Shown here in pieces: positions 27,497 through 37,341 of a stretch of 64,000 bases of DNA. Source of the stretch: Acinetobacter sp. ANC 4805 (GTDB lineage: Bacteria > Pseudomonadota > Gammaproteobacteria > Pseudomonadales > Moraxellaceae). The position numbers and the translations under genes are program-made. Position 1 is the stretch's first letter, and the number at the start of each line of letters is the position of its first letter. The DNA is taken from assembly GCF_022549495.1 (NCBI RefSeq), contig NZ_JAKZGD010000001.1, positions 310,001-374,000 on the forward strand, given 5' to 3'. Under the pieces are notes generated by a model. That model saw only the letters and a program-made list of their open reading frames with translations, did not search any database and was not told the DNA's origin.

Positions 27497-28981
27497 ATGG
27501 GCCGCGAAATTCTTACCGTTGCAGAAACGGTTAGTAATGAAAAAGGTGTTAGTCGTGAGGCGATCTTCCAAGCATTAGAGCAAGCACTTGTTGCAGCAAC
27601 GAAGAAAAAGTTTTACGAAGGCACACATTCAGAAGAAGCTCAACTTCGTATTGAGATTGATCGTAAAACGGGTGATTACCGCACTTTCCGTCAATGGACT
27701 GTCGTGGCAGATGAAGATCATGAGATGCCAGCATGCCAAGATGCTATTTCTGATCTAGACCCATCTAAATGGTCAATTGGTGATGTGCGTGAGCTAGAAG
27801 TTGAATCAATTGAGTTTGGTCGTATTGCTGCTCAAATCGCAAAACAAGTGATCGTACAAAAGATTCGTGAGGCTGAGCGTGCACTGGTTGCCGATGCTTA
27901 TGAATCTAAAGTGGGTGAATTGATTTACGGTGAAGTGAAAAAGCAAACTAAAGATGGCTTTATCATTGATCTAGGTGACAATGCTGAAGCTTATTTAGCA
28001 CGTGAAGAAACAATTCATAAAGAAATTTTGCGTCCTAAGCAACGTATCAATGCGATTTTGTATAATGTGAATCGTGAAGGTCGCGGTGCACAATTATTAT
28101 TGTCTCGTGCTCGTCCTGAAATGCTGATTGCGTTGATGAAAAAAGAAATTCCAGAAATTTCTGAAGAAATCATTGAAATTAAAGCAGCTGCTCGTCAACC
28201 AGGTGTTCGTGCTAAAATTGCAGTGAAAACCAATGATCACCGTATTGACCCTGTAGGTGCTTGTATTGGTATGCGTGGTACACGTATCCAAGCAGTACAG
28301 CAAGAGTTAAATGGTGAACGTATTGACGTGGTGGTGTGGTCTGATGACCCAGCGCAATATATTGCAAGCGCATTAGAGCCAGCGGATGTATCAGGTATTG
28401 TGCTAGATGAAGATGCACGTAGTGCAGATATCATCTTCGCGACTAATGACCAGTTAGCACGTGCGATTGGTTCGCAAGGGCAAAATGTTCGTTTAGCATC
28501 GGAATTGACGGGTTATAAACTCGACATGATGTTAGAAGAAGAGTATCGTGCTCGTCAGCAAAATGAAGCACAACAGTATTTAGATATGTTTGTTACACGT
28601 CTCGATATTGAAGAAGATTTAGCAATGGCATTGGTTGAAATGGGCTTTACCTCTTTAGAAGAGATTGCCTATGTTCCAGCTGAAACATTTGATGAAATTG
28701 AACTTGATGCAGATTTAGTTGAATTACTTCAAAGTCGTGCTAAAGAAGCTGCTTTAACTGATGCATTGAAACAGCAAGAAAATATTCAAGAGCCAAGTGC
28801 GGAACTTCTCGGTATGGATGGTATGACCACTGAGATTGCATATGCATTGGCGGCGCGTGGCGTGATTACGATTGATGACTTAGCAGACCAAGCAACTGAT
28901 GATATTTCAGATATCGAAGGTTTGGGTCATGACAAAGCAGGTCAATTGATCATGAAAGCACGTGAATCATGGTTTAACTAG
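27497..28981 (+). CDS. nusA: Transcription termination/antitermination factor NusA
   Basis: 494 aa, E. coli-like length (495). N-terminal RNA-polymerase-binding domain (1-130), S1 domain (about 135-200, YGEVKKQTKDGFIIDLGDNAEAYL), two KH domains (about 205-345, GVRAKIAVKTND and GACIGMRGTRIQAV), and two acidic C-terminal repeats from about 365 that contact polymerase alpha and N protein in E. coli. It lies 37 bases after rimP. Confidence 0.98.
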   Translation: MGREILTVAETVSNEKGVSREAIFQALEQALVAATKKKFYEGTHSEEAQLRIEIDRKTGDYRTFRQWTVVADEDHEMPACQDAISDLDPSKWSIGDVRELEVESIEFGRIAAQIAKQVIVQKIREAERALVADAYESKVGELIYGEVKKQTKDGFIIDLGDNAEAYLAREETIHKEILRPKQRINAILYNVNREGRGAQLLLSRARPEMLIALMKKEIPEISEEIIEIKAAARQPGVRAKIAVKTNDHRIDPVGACIGMRGTRIQAVQQELNGERIDVVVWSDDPAQYIASALEPADVSGIVLDEDARSADIIFATNDQLARAIGSQGQNVRLASELTGYKLDMMLEEEYRARQQNEAQQYLDMFVTRLDIEEDLAMALVEMGFTSLEEIAYVPAETFDEIELDADLVELLQSRAKEAALTDALKQQENIQEPSAELLGMDGMTTEIAYALAARGVITIDDLADQATDDISDIEGLGHDKAGQLIMKARESWFN

Positions 28982-28991
28982 GAGATAATAG

Positions 28992-31706
28992 ATGACGGAC
29001 AAGTCGATTCAAGAGTTAGCGCTCAGCGTAGAACGTCCTGTAGAGAAACTCCTAGAGCAGGTTCGCGAAGCAGGTCTACCACAGCGTAAAGCAGATGACA
29101 TTATTACCGCTGAACAACAAAATACTTTGGTCAATCATTTGAAAAAAGTACATGGTCAGGACAGTGGTAACACAGGAAAAATTGCGTTGAAACGTAAAAT
29201 AACCAGTACTGCTAAAGTAACAAGTACGTCGGGTAAAGCAAAAAACATTAATGTTGAAGTTCGCAAGAAACAAGTTTTTGCTAAGCCGAACCCTGAATTA
29301 CTTGCAGCTGAAGCAAAAGCACGTGTAGAAGCAGATGCAAAAGCACGTGTAGAGCAAAGTACACGTGATCAAGCAGTTCAAAATGCACGTGATGTAGCTG
29401 AGCAAAAAGCCAACGCGACTTTAGAAGCAATGCGTGCAGCGCATACTTCTGGCGGTTCAGTTCAAGCACCAGCAAAAGCAGCTGTTGTGGTGAAGAAGCG
29501 TAACAGCGATAAAATCATTAAAGCGCCTGTTGTAAGACCAACAGAAACGCCTGAACAAAAGAAAGCACGTGAAGCGCAAACTGCTCAGTTAAAAGCAACT
29601 GAAGAAGTCGTGCGTCGTAAAGCCGCAGAAGAAGCTCAACAGCGTACACTTGAGCAAATGCGTAAAATGGCATCAAAATATTCAAATGATGATGCGACGA
29701 CGACAATTCGTGTCATTGATGATTCACCTTTAGCTGCTGGCCTTGTTGGTCAAGCATATGAAGATTCCTTCAATAAGGAAGACCGTGAAATCAAACGTGG
29801 TGGTGCAACTGCAAACCCACGTGCTGGTAAAAAAGGCGGTCGTGGTGGTGATGCTCAGGCAGAACAAAGCTTTAGCAAAAGTCATCATAAGCGCGGTTTA
29901 AAAACCAGCCAAGCGAATAAGCATGGTTTTGAAAAACCAGTTAAGAAACAGGTTTATGATGTAGAAATCGGTGAGAAAATCATTGTTGCCGATCTTGCAC
30001 AAAAAATGGCGATCAAAGTTCGTGAAGTTATTAAAACGCTCATGAAAATGGGTGAGTTAGTGACTCAGAACCAAGCCATTGATCAAGATACCGCAGTCCT
30101 TGTGGTTGAAGAGATGGGGCATAATCCTGTTCTAGTTTCTGATACACAAGCAGAAGATAACTTATTGGTTGCAGCTGAAGAAGCGCGTGGTGAGCAAACC
30201 ACTCGTCCTCCAGTAGTAACAATCATGGGTCACGTTGACCATGGTAAAACATCATTGCTTGACCGTATTCGTCGCTCTAAAGTAGCAGCAGGCGAAGCGG
30301 GTGGTATTACCCAGCATATTGGTGCATACCATGTTGAAACTGAGAAAGGCATTATTACTTTCTTAGATACTCCAGGACACGCTGCATTTACATCTATGCG
30401 TGCGCGTGGTGCGAAAGCGACGGATATCGTGGTTCTTGTTGTTGCAGCAGATGATGGTGTAATGCCACAAACTGCGGAAGCAATTGACCATGCACGTGCA
30501 GCGGGTACGCCGATTATTGTTGCTATCAACAAGATGGATAAAGAATCTGCGGATGTCGATCGTGTACTAAACGAATTAGCACATAAAGAAATCGTACCTG
30601 AAGAATGGGGTGGTGATACACCTATCGCTAAAGTTTCAGCGCATTCTGGTGCGGGTATTGATGAGTTACTTGATCTTATCTTGATCCAAGCCGAGTTGAT
30701 GGAGCTTAAAGCTTCGGCAGAAGGTGCGGCGCAAGGTGTGGTGATTGAAGCACGTGTTGACAAAGGTCGTGGTGCGGTAACATCAATTCTTGTACAAAAT
30801 GGTACATTGAACATTGGTGACTTGGTTCTTGCTGGTTCATCTTATGGTCGTGTACGTGCGATGGTTGATGAAAATGGCCAACGTATCACCTCAGCGGGTC
30901 CTTCAATTCCAGTTGAAATTTTAGGTTTACCTGATGCACCAATGGCGGGTGATGAAGTTCTTGTCGTGAATGATGAGAAGAAAGCACGTGAAGTTGCAGA
31001 TGCTCGTTCTGATCGTGAGCGTCATAAACGTCTAGAGCGTGCAAGTGCAATGCGTCTTGAAAACATCATGGCATCTATGGGTAAAAAAGATATTCCTTAT
31101 GTGAATGTCGTACTCAAAACTGATGTGCGTGGTACTTTAGAAGCATTACATGTTGCACTTGATGAGCTTTCTACTGATGAAGTGAAAGTCCGTATAATTG
31201 GTTCTGGTGTTGGTGCAATCACAGAGTCAGATGTGACTTTAGCTGAATCTTCAGAAGCAGTATTGCTAGGTTTCAACGTCCGTGCAGATAACACTGCTCG
31301 TCAAAAATCTGATCAAGATGGCATCGATATTCGTTATTACAGCGTCATCTATCATTTAATTGATGATGTAAAAGCTGCAATGAGCGGTAAGCTTGCACCT
31401 GAACATCGTGAAACGATCTTGGGTGTTGCAGAAGTACGTGAAGTATTCCACTCAAGTAAGTTTGGTGCAGCAGCTGGCTGTATGGTACTTGAAGGTACAC
31501 TGCATCGTAATAAACCGATTCGCGTATTACGTGATGACGTGGTTGTATTCCAAGGTGAACTTGAATCTCTTCGTCGTTATAAAGAAGTGGTTGAAGAAGT
31601 TCGTGCTGGTATGGAATGTGGTCTTGCGGTCAAAGGCTATAAAGACATCAAAGTTAAAGACAAGATCGAAGTCTATGATGTTCAATTGATTAAACGGAGT
31701 CTTTAA
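28992..31706 (+). CDS. infB: Translation initiation factor IF-2
   Basis: 904-aa GTPase that recruits initiator tRNA to the 30S subunit. N-terminal IF2N domain (residues 1-50), a long charged Ala/Lys/Glu linker (about 90-320), a second IF2N region (about 320-390), then the G domain with G1 GHVDHGKTS (413-421), G2 [10 protein letters not shown]3 DTPGH and G4 NKMD, and the barrel and C domains that bind fMet-tRNA. GGAG precedes the ATG. Two copies of its partner initiator tRNA lie upstream in the same locus. Confidence 0.98.
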   Translation: MTDKSIQELALSVERPVEKLLEQVREAGLPQRKADDIITAEQQNTLVNHLKKVHGQDSGNTGKIALKRKITSTAKVTSTSGKAKNINVEVRKKQVFAKPNPELLAAEAKARVEADAKARVEQSTRDQAVQNARDVAEQKANATLEAMRAAHTSGGSVQAPAKAAVVVKKRNSDKIIKAPVVRPTETPEQKKAREAQTAQLKATEEVVRRKAAEEAQQRTLEQMRKMASKYSNDDATTTIRVIDDSPLAAGLVGQAYEDSFNKEDREIKRGGATANPRAGKKGGRGGDAQAEQSFSKSHHKRGLKTSQANKHGFEKPVKKQVYDVEIGEKIIVADLAQKMAIKVREVIKTLMKMGELVTQNQAIDQDTAVLVVEEMGHNPVLVSDTQAEDNLLVAAEEARGEQTTRPPVVTIMGHVDHGKTSLLDRIRRSKVAAGEAGGITQHIGAYHVETEKGIITFLDTPGHAAFTSMRARGAKATDIVVLVVAADDGVMPQTAEAIDHARAAGTPIIVAINKMDKESADVDRVLNELAHKEIVPEEWGGDTPIAKVSAHSGAGIDELLDLILIQAELMELKASAEGAAQGVVIEARVDKGRGAVTSILVQNGTLNIGDLVLAGSSYGRVRAMVDENGQRITSAGPSIPVEILGLPDAPMAGDEVLVVNDEKKAREVADARSDRERHKRLERASAMRLENIMASMGKKDIPYVNVVLKTDVRGTLEALHVALDELSTDEVKVRIIGSGVGAITESDVTLAESSEAVLLGFNVRADNTARQKSDQDGIDIRYYSVIYHLIDDVKAAMSGKLAPEHRETILGVAEVREVFHSSKFGAAAGCMVLEGTLHRNKPIRVLRDDVVVFQGELESLRRYKEVVEEVRAGMECGLAVKGYKDIKVKDKIEVYDVQLIKRSL

Positions 31707-32107
31707 TGGCGGGTAGCCAACGCTTAAAGCGCATGGCGGATTCAGTACAACGTGAGTTGTCTGAGCTGATCCGTCAAGAGCTTAAAGATCCTCGCTTAGG
31801 TGGTCTAGTGACCATCTCTGCGGTGAAAGTCAGTGCAGACATGGGTTATGCTGAAGTTTATGTCACTGTGATGGGACGTGAACTTGGTGATGAGCAAAGT
31901 GAAGTCGCAAATAAAGAAACTTTAGATGTATTGAATAAAGCTTCTGGTTTCTTGCGTCATGAATTGAGCCGTCGTATCAAGACACGTATTACGCCAAGAT
32001 TGCGTTTCCATTACGATAAAACCAATGCCTATGGTAACTATATGTTTGGTCTGATCGCGGAAGCTGTGAAGGATCTGCCTGAACAAGGGCAAGACGATAA
32101 AGAATAA
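31706..32107 (+). CDS. rbfA: Ribosome-binding factor A
   Basis: 133-aa KH-fold cold-shock factor that binds 30S precursors near the 5' end of 16S rRNA. Hallmarks are RVADSVQRELSEL-like start (RMADSVQREL), DPRLGGLVTISAVKVSADMGYAEVYV and RIKTRITPRLRFHYD. Its ATG shares one base with the infB stop (TAATG). Last gene of the operon: a terminator follows. Confidence 0.97.
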   Translation: MAGSQRLKRMADSVQRELSELIRQELKDPRLGGLVTISAVKVSADMGYAEVYVTVMGRELGDEQSEVANKETLDVLNKASGFLRHELSRRIKTRITPRLRFHYDKTNAYGNYMFGLIAEAVKDLPEQGQDDKE

Positions 32108-32117
32108 GTTCTAAAAG

Positions 32118-32141
32118 AAAGCCACCTTCGGGTGGCTTTTT
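32118..32141 (+). terminator. Rho-independent terminator of the nusA operon
   Basis: AAAGCCACC-TTCG-GGTGGCTTT with a stable TTCG tetraloop and a T run. Confidence 0.95.
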
Positions 32142-32244
32142 ATTTATTGAGAGAATAATAAATAAGAATTATGATTCATATTGATATTCTTAAAATATGT
32201 AAATAACAGAAACATGAGTTTTAGAATTATATGAAAGGTGTATT

Positions 32245-33891
32245 ATGGAAATTATTATATTAATTACTGCTGGTCTAGTTTGCTTAGCTTTAGGATTTTT
32301 TATTACTAAAGTTATTTTGGGTAAAGATCTAACAACATTACAACTGAAAGTAGAAAATTATGAAAAAATTATTGATGAGAAATCTAGTGAGATAGTTTTA
32401 TTAAAGAAAAATTTTGAGATAATCCAAGATCAATATCACCAAAATGAGATTTTTCTCCAGAAAGTAACAACAGAGCTAGAAGAAAGAAATAAAGCTTTGA
32501 TAGTAACAACTAATGACTTTCAGCGTATTCAAAATGAAAAAATAGAAATAGAAATTTTAAAAAATAAGAAAGAGCAAGAGTTCAGTGGTCTAAATGCTAA
32601 GTTCGATGAAATGGTAAGATCTCATTACGAACAACTAGAAATTTTAAAAGCAACCCATAATGAAAGGTATGAAGATTTATTAAGCCAAAACAATGATTTG
32701 AAATCATTGTCTACAATTCATAAAGATACTTTAGAACGTAAAAATCAACAGTATTTGGAGTTGTCAAATGAGTTGATTGAACTTAAGACTTCATTAGAAG
32801 AAAGAGAAAAGAATTTTTCAGAACAGACCTCTAATTTTGAAAAACAGAAACTAGAGTTAACAAATCAGTTCAAAGCTCTAGCGAATGATATTCTTGATGC
32901 AAAAACAATTTCATTGCAAGAAACGAGTAAGATAGGTATTTCTGCAGTAATTAACCCATTTCAACAATCTATCGATAGTTTCAAAAAAGAAGTGCAAGAA
33001 ATTCATAATAGAGAAACTATGCAACAAGGAGAACTGCGCCAAGAGCTTTCCCAGTTAAAGGAGCTTAATCAAAAAATTACATTAGAAGCACATCAATTGG
33101 CAACAGCCTTAAAAGGTCAGAAAAAAACACAAGGTAATTGGGGGGAGTTAATATTAGAAAATGTTTTGGAACGATCAGGGCTTCAATTGGGGAAAGATTT
33201 TCAAAGGGAAGTTTCTGTAACTATGGAAGAAGGGCGATTGAGACCTGATGCGATTGTGTATTTACCACAAAATAAGCATTTAATTATTGACTCTAAAGTA
33301 TCGTTAAATTCTTATACTCAATATATTAATTCTGATAATGAGCAAGATCGAAGAATTGCTTTAATGGAACATGTGAAAGCTATTTCAGATAGGATTAATG
33401 AATTATCAGCTAAAGAATATTATAAAATAAAAGGTATTAATTCTCCTGAAATAGTATTTATGTTTATTCCTATAGAGTCTGCTTTTGTTGAAGCTTTAAA
33501 AGCAGATGAAAGTATTTTTCAGAAGGCTCTTGAAAAAAATATTCTTGTTGCAACACCGACAACATTATTAACTAGCTTGAATATTGTTCGCCAATTGTGG
33601 AGGTTTGAAGAACAAAATAAGCATACTGCTGCCTTAGCAAGTAAAGCTGATGCGGTTTTCCAAAAGCTAAGAGTTTTTCTTGATAGTTTTAAGGATATTA
33701 AGAAATATTTAGATAAAGCTGCTGAAACTTATCAAAAATCAGAGAATCAATTGATTAGTGGGAAAGGAAACTTGTTAAAGCAAGTAAATGAATTTAAAGC
33801 TTTAGCACCTGCCATTCAAGGTAACCTTCCTCAAGATTTAATTGAGAAAGCAGATTTAGAAATTGAATATACTCAACTTACAGAATCATAA
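32245..33891 (+). CDS. rmuC: DNA recombination protein RmuC
   Basis: 548 aa. An N-terminal membrane anchor (residues 2-24) is followed by a long coiled coil (about 30-250) and the RmuC domain (about 270-510), with GNWGELILENVLERSGL, RPDAIVYLP and the restriction-nuclease-like LIIDSKVSLNSY. RmuC limits rearrangement at inverted repeats and is thought to act as a membrane-tethered nuclease on stalled forks. The gene is far more AT-rich than its neighbours: 32401-32460 and 33301-33360 each have 16 G/C in 60, against 29 of 60 in infB at 30241-30300. AGA codons are frequent. It is likely acquired or drifting. Confidence 0.93.
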   Translation: MEIIILITAGLVCLALGFFITKVILGKDLTTLQLKVENYEKIIDEKSSEIVLLKKNFEIIQDQYHQNEIFLQKVTTELEERNKALIVTTNDFQRIQNEKIEIEILKNKKEQEFSGLNAKFDEMVRSHYEQLEILKATHNERYEDLLSQNNDLKSLSTIHKDTLERKNQQYLELSNELIELKTSLEEREKNFSEQTSNFEKQKLELTNQFKALANDILDAKTISLQETSKIGISAVINPFQQSIDSFKKEVQEIHNRETMQQGELRQELSQLKELNQKITLEAHQLATALKGQKKTQGNWGELILENVLERSGLQLGKDFQREVSVTMEEGRLRPDAIVYLPQNKHLIIDSKVSLNSYTQYINSDNEQDRRIALMEHVKAISDRINELSAKEYYKIKGINSPEIVFMFIPIESAFVEALKADESIFQKALEKNILVATPTTLLTSLNIVRQLWRFEEQNKHTAALASKADAVFQKLRVFLDSFKDIKKYLDKAAETYQKSENQLISGKGNLLKQVNEFKALAPAIQGNLPQDLIEKADLEIEYTQLTES

Positions 33892-33957
33892 GACTAGGTG
33901 TATTTATCATATAATTTTTATTCTTGATTTACTTTATTAGAATAATAATTAATTGCT

Positions 33958-33987
33958 AAGAAAGACCAACTATAGTTGATCTTTCTT
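33958..33987. terminator. Shared bidirectional hairpin between rmuC and mnhG
   Basis: AAGAAAGA-c-CAAC-TATA-GTTG-a-TCTTTCTT, one mismatch, overlapping the mnhG stop codon. T-rich sequence follows on the plus strand. The two converging genes share it. Confidence 0.7.
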
Positions 33988-34350
33988 TTCTGCATTACGA
34001 CGATAACGTTGCCAAGGCAATGGTCGATTCAAAGCTTCTGGCACATCACCACTGGTTGAACGTAGACGTAAATGAATCGCAGCCTGTGCCATCAAATTTG
34101 CGGATACAGGTGCGGTAATAAAGGCAAATAAAGTAATCAACAATTCGGCAAAGCCAAAACGACCTTGTGTTGCTCCAAATAGCATAGCCGCAATTAAAAA
34201 GCTCCCTAAACCTAACGTACTTGATTTAGTCGGTGCATGCAGACGCATGAATAAATCGGGTAAGCGAATCATCCCAATTGAACCTACGAGCATAAAGAAT
34301 GCACCAAAGATCAAAAAGAACGAAATGATAATCTCAAAAATTATTTGCAT
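33970..34350 (-). CDS. mnhG: Na+/H+ antiporter Mnh/Mrp subunit G
   Basis: 126-aa inner-membrane subunit of the multi-subunit cation/proton antiporter. Three membrane segments; the family signature GSIGMIRLPDLFMRLHAPTKSSTLG is present near residues 23-47. Last gene of the operon, 11 bases after mnhF. The final codons overlap a hairpin. Confidence 0.95.
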   Translation of the reverse strand: MQIIFEIIISFFLIFGAFFMLVGSIGMIRLPDLFMRLHAPTKSSTLGLGSFLIAAMLFGATQGRFGFAELLITLFAFITAPVSANLMAQAAIHLRLRSTSGDVPEALNRPLPWQRYRRNAEKKDQL

Positions 34351-34361
34351 AACCGATCTCC

Positions 34362-34637
34362 TTAATCAATCACATGTCCAGTGGTAAAATAGCGAGCTAG
34401 TGCAACAGTTGAAACGAAACCGAGCATAGCCACCAATAAAGCACCTTCAAATACATTGGTACTTGCCCAATAGATACCTAGTACCACAATCAGACACGTT
34501 GCATTGAGAAAAAGAGTATCGAGTGCAAGCAAGCGATCAACAACAGATGGCCCAATAATCATACGAATTAGACAAAGAAACATTGAAATCGTGATCGCAA
34601 TTAAACTGATACCAAGTGCATAAGGTAAAATGGTCAT
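34362..34637 (-). CDS. mnhF: Na+/H+ antiporter Mnh/Mrp subunit F
   Basis: 91-aa inner-membrane subunit with three hydrophobic segments and the MrpF signature CLIRMIIGPSVVDRLLALDTL near residues 22-42. Its start overlaps the mnhE stop by four bases (ATGA). Confidence 0.95.
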   Translation of the reverse strand: MTILPYALGISLIAITISMFLCLIRMIIGPSVVDRLLALDTLFLNATCLIVVLGIYWASTNVFEGALLVAMLGFVSTVALARYFTTGHVID

Positions 34638-35161
34638 TGAGTTGCTCCTTCTGTGATCTTTACATCAAAGATTTCGAGCAAAGGCATTTCATAGCGTTGC
34701 TTAATATCTTGAATATCTAGATCGGCATGATCAGTACTCAGCGCATGAACTAAAATATCACCACGTTCTTGATCAATCCCCGCAGATACCGTACCTGGCG
34801 TGGTGGTAATAATCATTGCTAATAGAGTGTTGACTTGCTCATGCTCAGTTTCTAGAGGGACGCGATACCATTTAGGGTGTAACTGATCCATTGGCCCAAG
34901 TACCATTTTCGCCACACGAAAGTTAGAAATCACAATATCCCATAACACCACAAAAAATAATTTGATTGCAGGTAACCAGTGAATACGTGGTGTACGTGCA
35001 ATGAATGGGCTAACCAAACGTGCAATCAGAATGCCCAATAAGAATGCGGTAAAGATGTCAGCAATATCTAAACTATGTGACAGCATTAACCACGTCACAA
35101 AAATTAAAAATGATACAAAGGGATGAGGAAACCAACGATCAAGCAAAGTACGTTCTTGCAT
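34634..35161 (-). CDS. mnhE: Na+/H+ antiporter Mnh/Mrp subunit E
   Basis: 175-aa subunit with two or three membrane segments at the N-terminus and a cytoplasmic domain. IVISNFRVAKMVLGP and TLLAMIITTTPGTVSAGID match MrpE. It shares one base with the mnhD stop. Confidence 0.94.
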   Translation of the reverse strand: MQERTLLDRWFPHPFVSFLIFVTWLMLSHSLDIADIFTAFLLGILIARLVSPFIARTPRIHWLPAIKLFFVVLWDIVISNFRVAKMVLGPMDQLHPKWYRVPLETEHEQVNTLLAMIITTTPGTVSAGIDQERGDILVHALSTDHADLDIQDIKQRYEMPLLEIFDVKITEGATQ

Positions 35162-36972
35162 TAGTGTTCCTCCATTGGTTTTAATTGTGTTGCATTGGGA
35201 ATCGTGGGGCTAGCCAAAGTTTGCTCGGCTATTTGGCGTTGTTTATATTCAGAAATATGCTCGCCTTGTAACGTTGGTTTCGAGATCACATCTGGAATTA
35301 ATAGGGCATTATGATCTTCGACTTCACCACCATACTTTGTTTCAGGTAAATAACCTGCATCAAATGGCTGCACACTAATCGCACGACCTTGCATATCATG
35401 TTTTAAAATACTTTGTTGATAAAGTACATGATTTTGGATTTGTTGTGCGGTTAAAACGGTATAGGTTTGGATAGGGGCAGCAAATACGACATAAGCGATT
35501 AATCCTGCCAAAAGCATATAGATTGCTTTGTCATTACGATTTGGCGCAACCGCAGGTAAAGCTTGGTAGGCAGCATAAGCAGCTTCTTTTGGATTTACTT
35601 CAGGCAGGCTTGCACGCCAGAATAGGATAAAACCAACACGGGTAAGTGCAATAATGCTGAGTAGACTCACAACAAGAATAACGGCAATAATCCACCCTTG
35701 ATAAGGCGTTTCTGCGGTCGCTTGTAAGATAAACACTTTACCTAAGAAACCGCTGAAAGGTGGTAACCCTGCCATCATTAATGCGATGGTAAAATAAGTA
35801 AATGCTGCTGCTTTCTCCTGTTTGATTTTAGGTGCAACTTTTAAGTGGTCTTTGAAAGAACCACGTTGTGAGGTCATCCAACCACAGAATAAATAGAATG
35901 CAGCGGCAACCAGCGTACTATGTACTAAATAATACAATGCTGCTGACCATGCTTGGGTGTTGAACATCGCAATTGCGATCAGCAATGTACCAATCGATGA
36001 CAGCACCATAAAGCCAACAAAACGGCGTAAGCGTTCAGCAGCAATTGCACCAATCACGCCATAAAATGAAGTAATTAAACCAATAATCAGTAAGGTATTT
36101 TTTAAAATACTTTGTGCGAGCGCATCATCAAAGACCGTGCCATTGACCCGTAAAATGGCGTAGATTCCCATTTTGGTCATAATAGTAAAAATAGCTGCAA
36201 CAGGGGTGCTTGCAACGGCATAAGTTTTGGGTAGCCAAAAGCCAACAGGTAACATCGCTGCTTTGATGCCAAATACCACAAAAAGTAATAATCCACCTGC
36301 AATTGCAAGTTTATGTTGATCGCTGTCTAAGGTTGGGATAAGGCGAGCTACATCAGCCATATTTAAACTACCGACGCTACCATAAATCATGCCCAAACCA
36401 ATGAGGAACAGAGCTGATGCCACTAAGTTAATGGTGACGTAATGTACACCAAGTTGGAAGCGGGGGCGACCTTGACCATGTAATAGCAGTACATAAGATG
36501 CCATTAACAATATTTCGAAGAACACGAATAAGTTAAATAAATCGCCTGTGAGAAATGCACCTGTTAATCCCATCAGCAGAAAATGGAACATGGTATGGAA
36601 GTAGCGTCCGCGTGTATCCCAGTTATCACTGGCATACCAAATGACAGGTACGGCAAGTGCATACGTTAGCACCAACATGAATGCAGATAAACGATCGAGG
36701 ACTAAGACAATTCCAAAAGGCGCAGACCATTCACCGAGTTGGTAAACGGTGACTTGACCTGTATTGGCGATCATCAAATAACTGACGGCTGTGATTAAGC
36801 CTAGAATTGCAGAACCTAGACTAATGCCACGTCGCCACGGTTGTCGCCAATCTTGTTTTAAAGAACCAGAACCTGGATTCCCCAACAAAACCAATAAAAA
36901 ACTGGTAAATGCTGGAATGAGAATACTTAAAATAGGAGTATGAGCATGCCAAAAATTATTGAAATCAAACAT
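35161..36972 (-). CDS. mnhD: Na+/H+ antiporter Mnh/Mrp subunit D
   Basis: 603-aa NuoM/NuoN-like proton-channel subunit with about 14 membrane segments. Conserved lysine-bearing helices are visible in GIKAAMLPVGFWLPKTYAVA (near 240). The C-terminal 90 residues are hydrophilic and repeat-free, longer than in typical MrpD (about 490-560 aa). Overlaps mnhC by one base. Confidence 0.95.
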   Translation of the reverse strand: MFDFNNFWHAHTPILSILIPAFTSFLLVLLGNPGSGSLKQDWRQPWRRGISLGSAILGLITAVSYLMIANTGQVTVYQLGEWSAPFGIVLVLDRLSAFMLVLTYALAVPVIWYASDNWDTRGRYFHTMFHFLLMGLTGAFLTGDLFNLFVFFEILLMASYVLLLHGQGRPRFQLGVHYVTINLVASALFLIGLGMIYGSVGSLNMADVARLIPTLDSDQHKLAIAGGLLLFVVFGIKAAMLPVGFWLPKTYAVASTPVAAIFTIMTKMGIYAILRVNGTVFDDALAQSILKNTLLIIGLITSFYGVIGAIAAERLRRFVGFMVLSSIGTLLIAIAMFNTQAWSAALYYLVHSTLVAAAFYLFCGWMTSQRGSFKDHLKVAPKIKQEKAAAFTYFTIALMMAGLPPFSGFLGKVFILQATAETPYQGWIIAVILVVSLLSIIALTRVGFILFWRASLPEVNPKEAAYAAYQALPAVAPNRNDKAIYMLLAGLIAYVVFAAPIQTYTVLTAQQIQNHVLYQQSILKHDMQGRAISVQPFDAGYLPETKYGGEVEDHNALLIPDVISKPTLQGEHISEYKQRQIAEQTLASPTIPNATQLKPMEEH

Positions 36973-37340
36973 TATGGCTCATCCTCGCGTGGGTCATAAG
37001 TCAAGGTCGGTTCTTCTTTTGAGTCAACATGATCTGTCCCAGACTCGTAACGACTACGCAGTGCAAGCTGTACGATAAAAGCCGTAGTTGCAAAACCGAT
37101 AACAATCGCAGTCAGTACCAATGCCTGTGGTAATGGGTCAGTTACTTTGGTTGTTTCGGTAATGATTGCAGGTGCATTAATTTGAGTACGCCCCATTGCA
37201 AACAAAAATAAGTTTACGGCATAGCCAATCATGGCTAAACCAAGCACAACAGGAAATGTTCTAGCGCGTAGAATTAAATAGATGCCTGTTGCACTCAGTA
37301 GACCAATTCCTGAAGCGAGTAGAAATTCAATACTAACCAT
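36972..37340 (-). CDS. mnhC: Na+/H+ antiporter Mnh/Mrp subunit C
   Basis: 122-aa NuoK-like subunit with three membrane segments. SGIGLLSATGIYLILRARTFPVVLGLAMIGYAVNLFLF is the NuoK/MrpC core. The ATG at 37340 is used because it lies one base from the mnhA stop region and matches the family start; the frame opens 18 codons earlier. Confidence 0.95.
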   Translation of the reverse strand: MVSIEFLLASGIGLLSATGIYLILRARTFPVVLGLAMIGYAVNLFLFAMGRTQINAPAIITETTKVTDPLPQALVLTAIVIGFATTAFIVQLALRSRYESGTDHVDSKEEPTLTYDPREDEP

Positions 37341-37341
37341 T

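Noticed and set aside
30230-30814. 194-codon open frame opposite infB
   Set aside because: It lies wholly antisense to the IF-2 G domain, has no ribosome binding site, and its composition mirrors infB codons.
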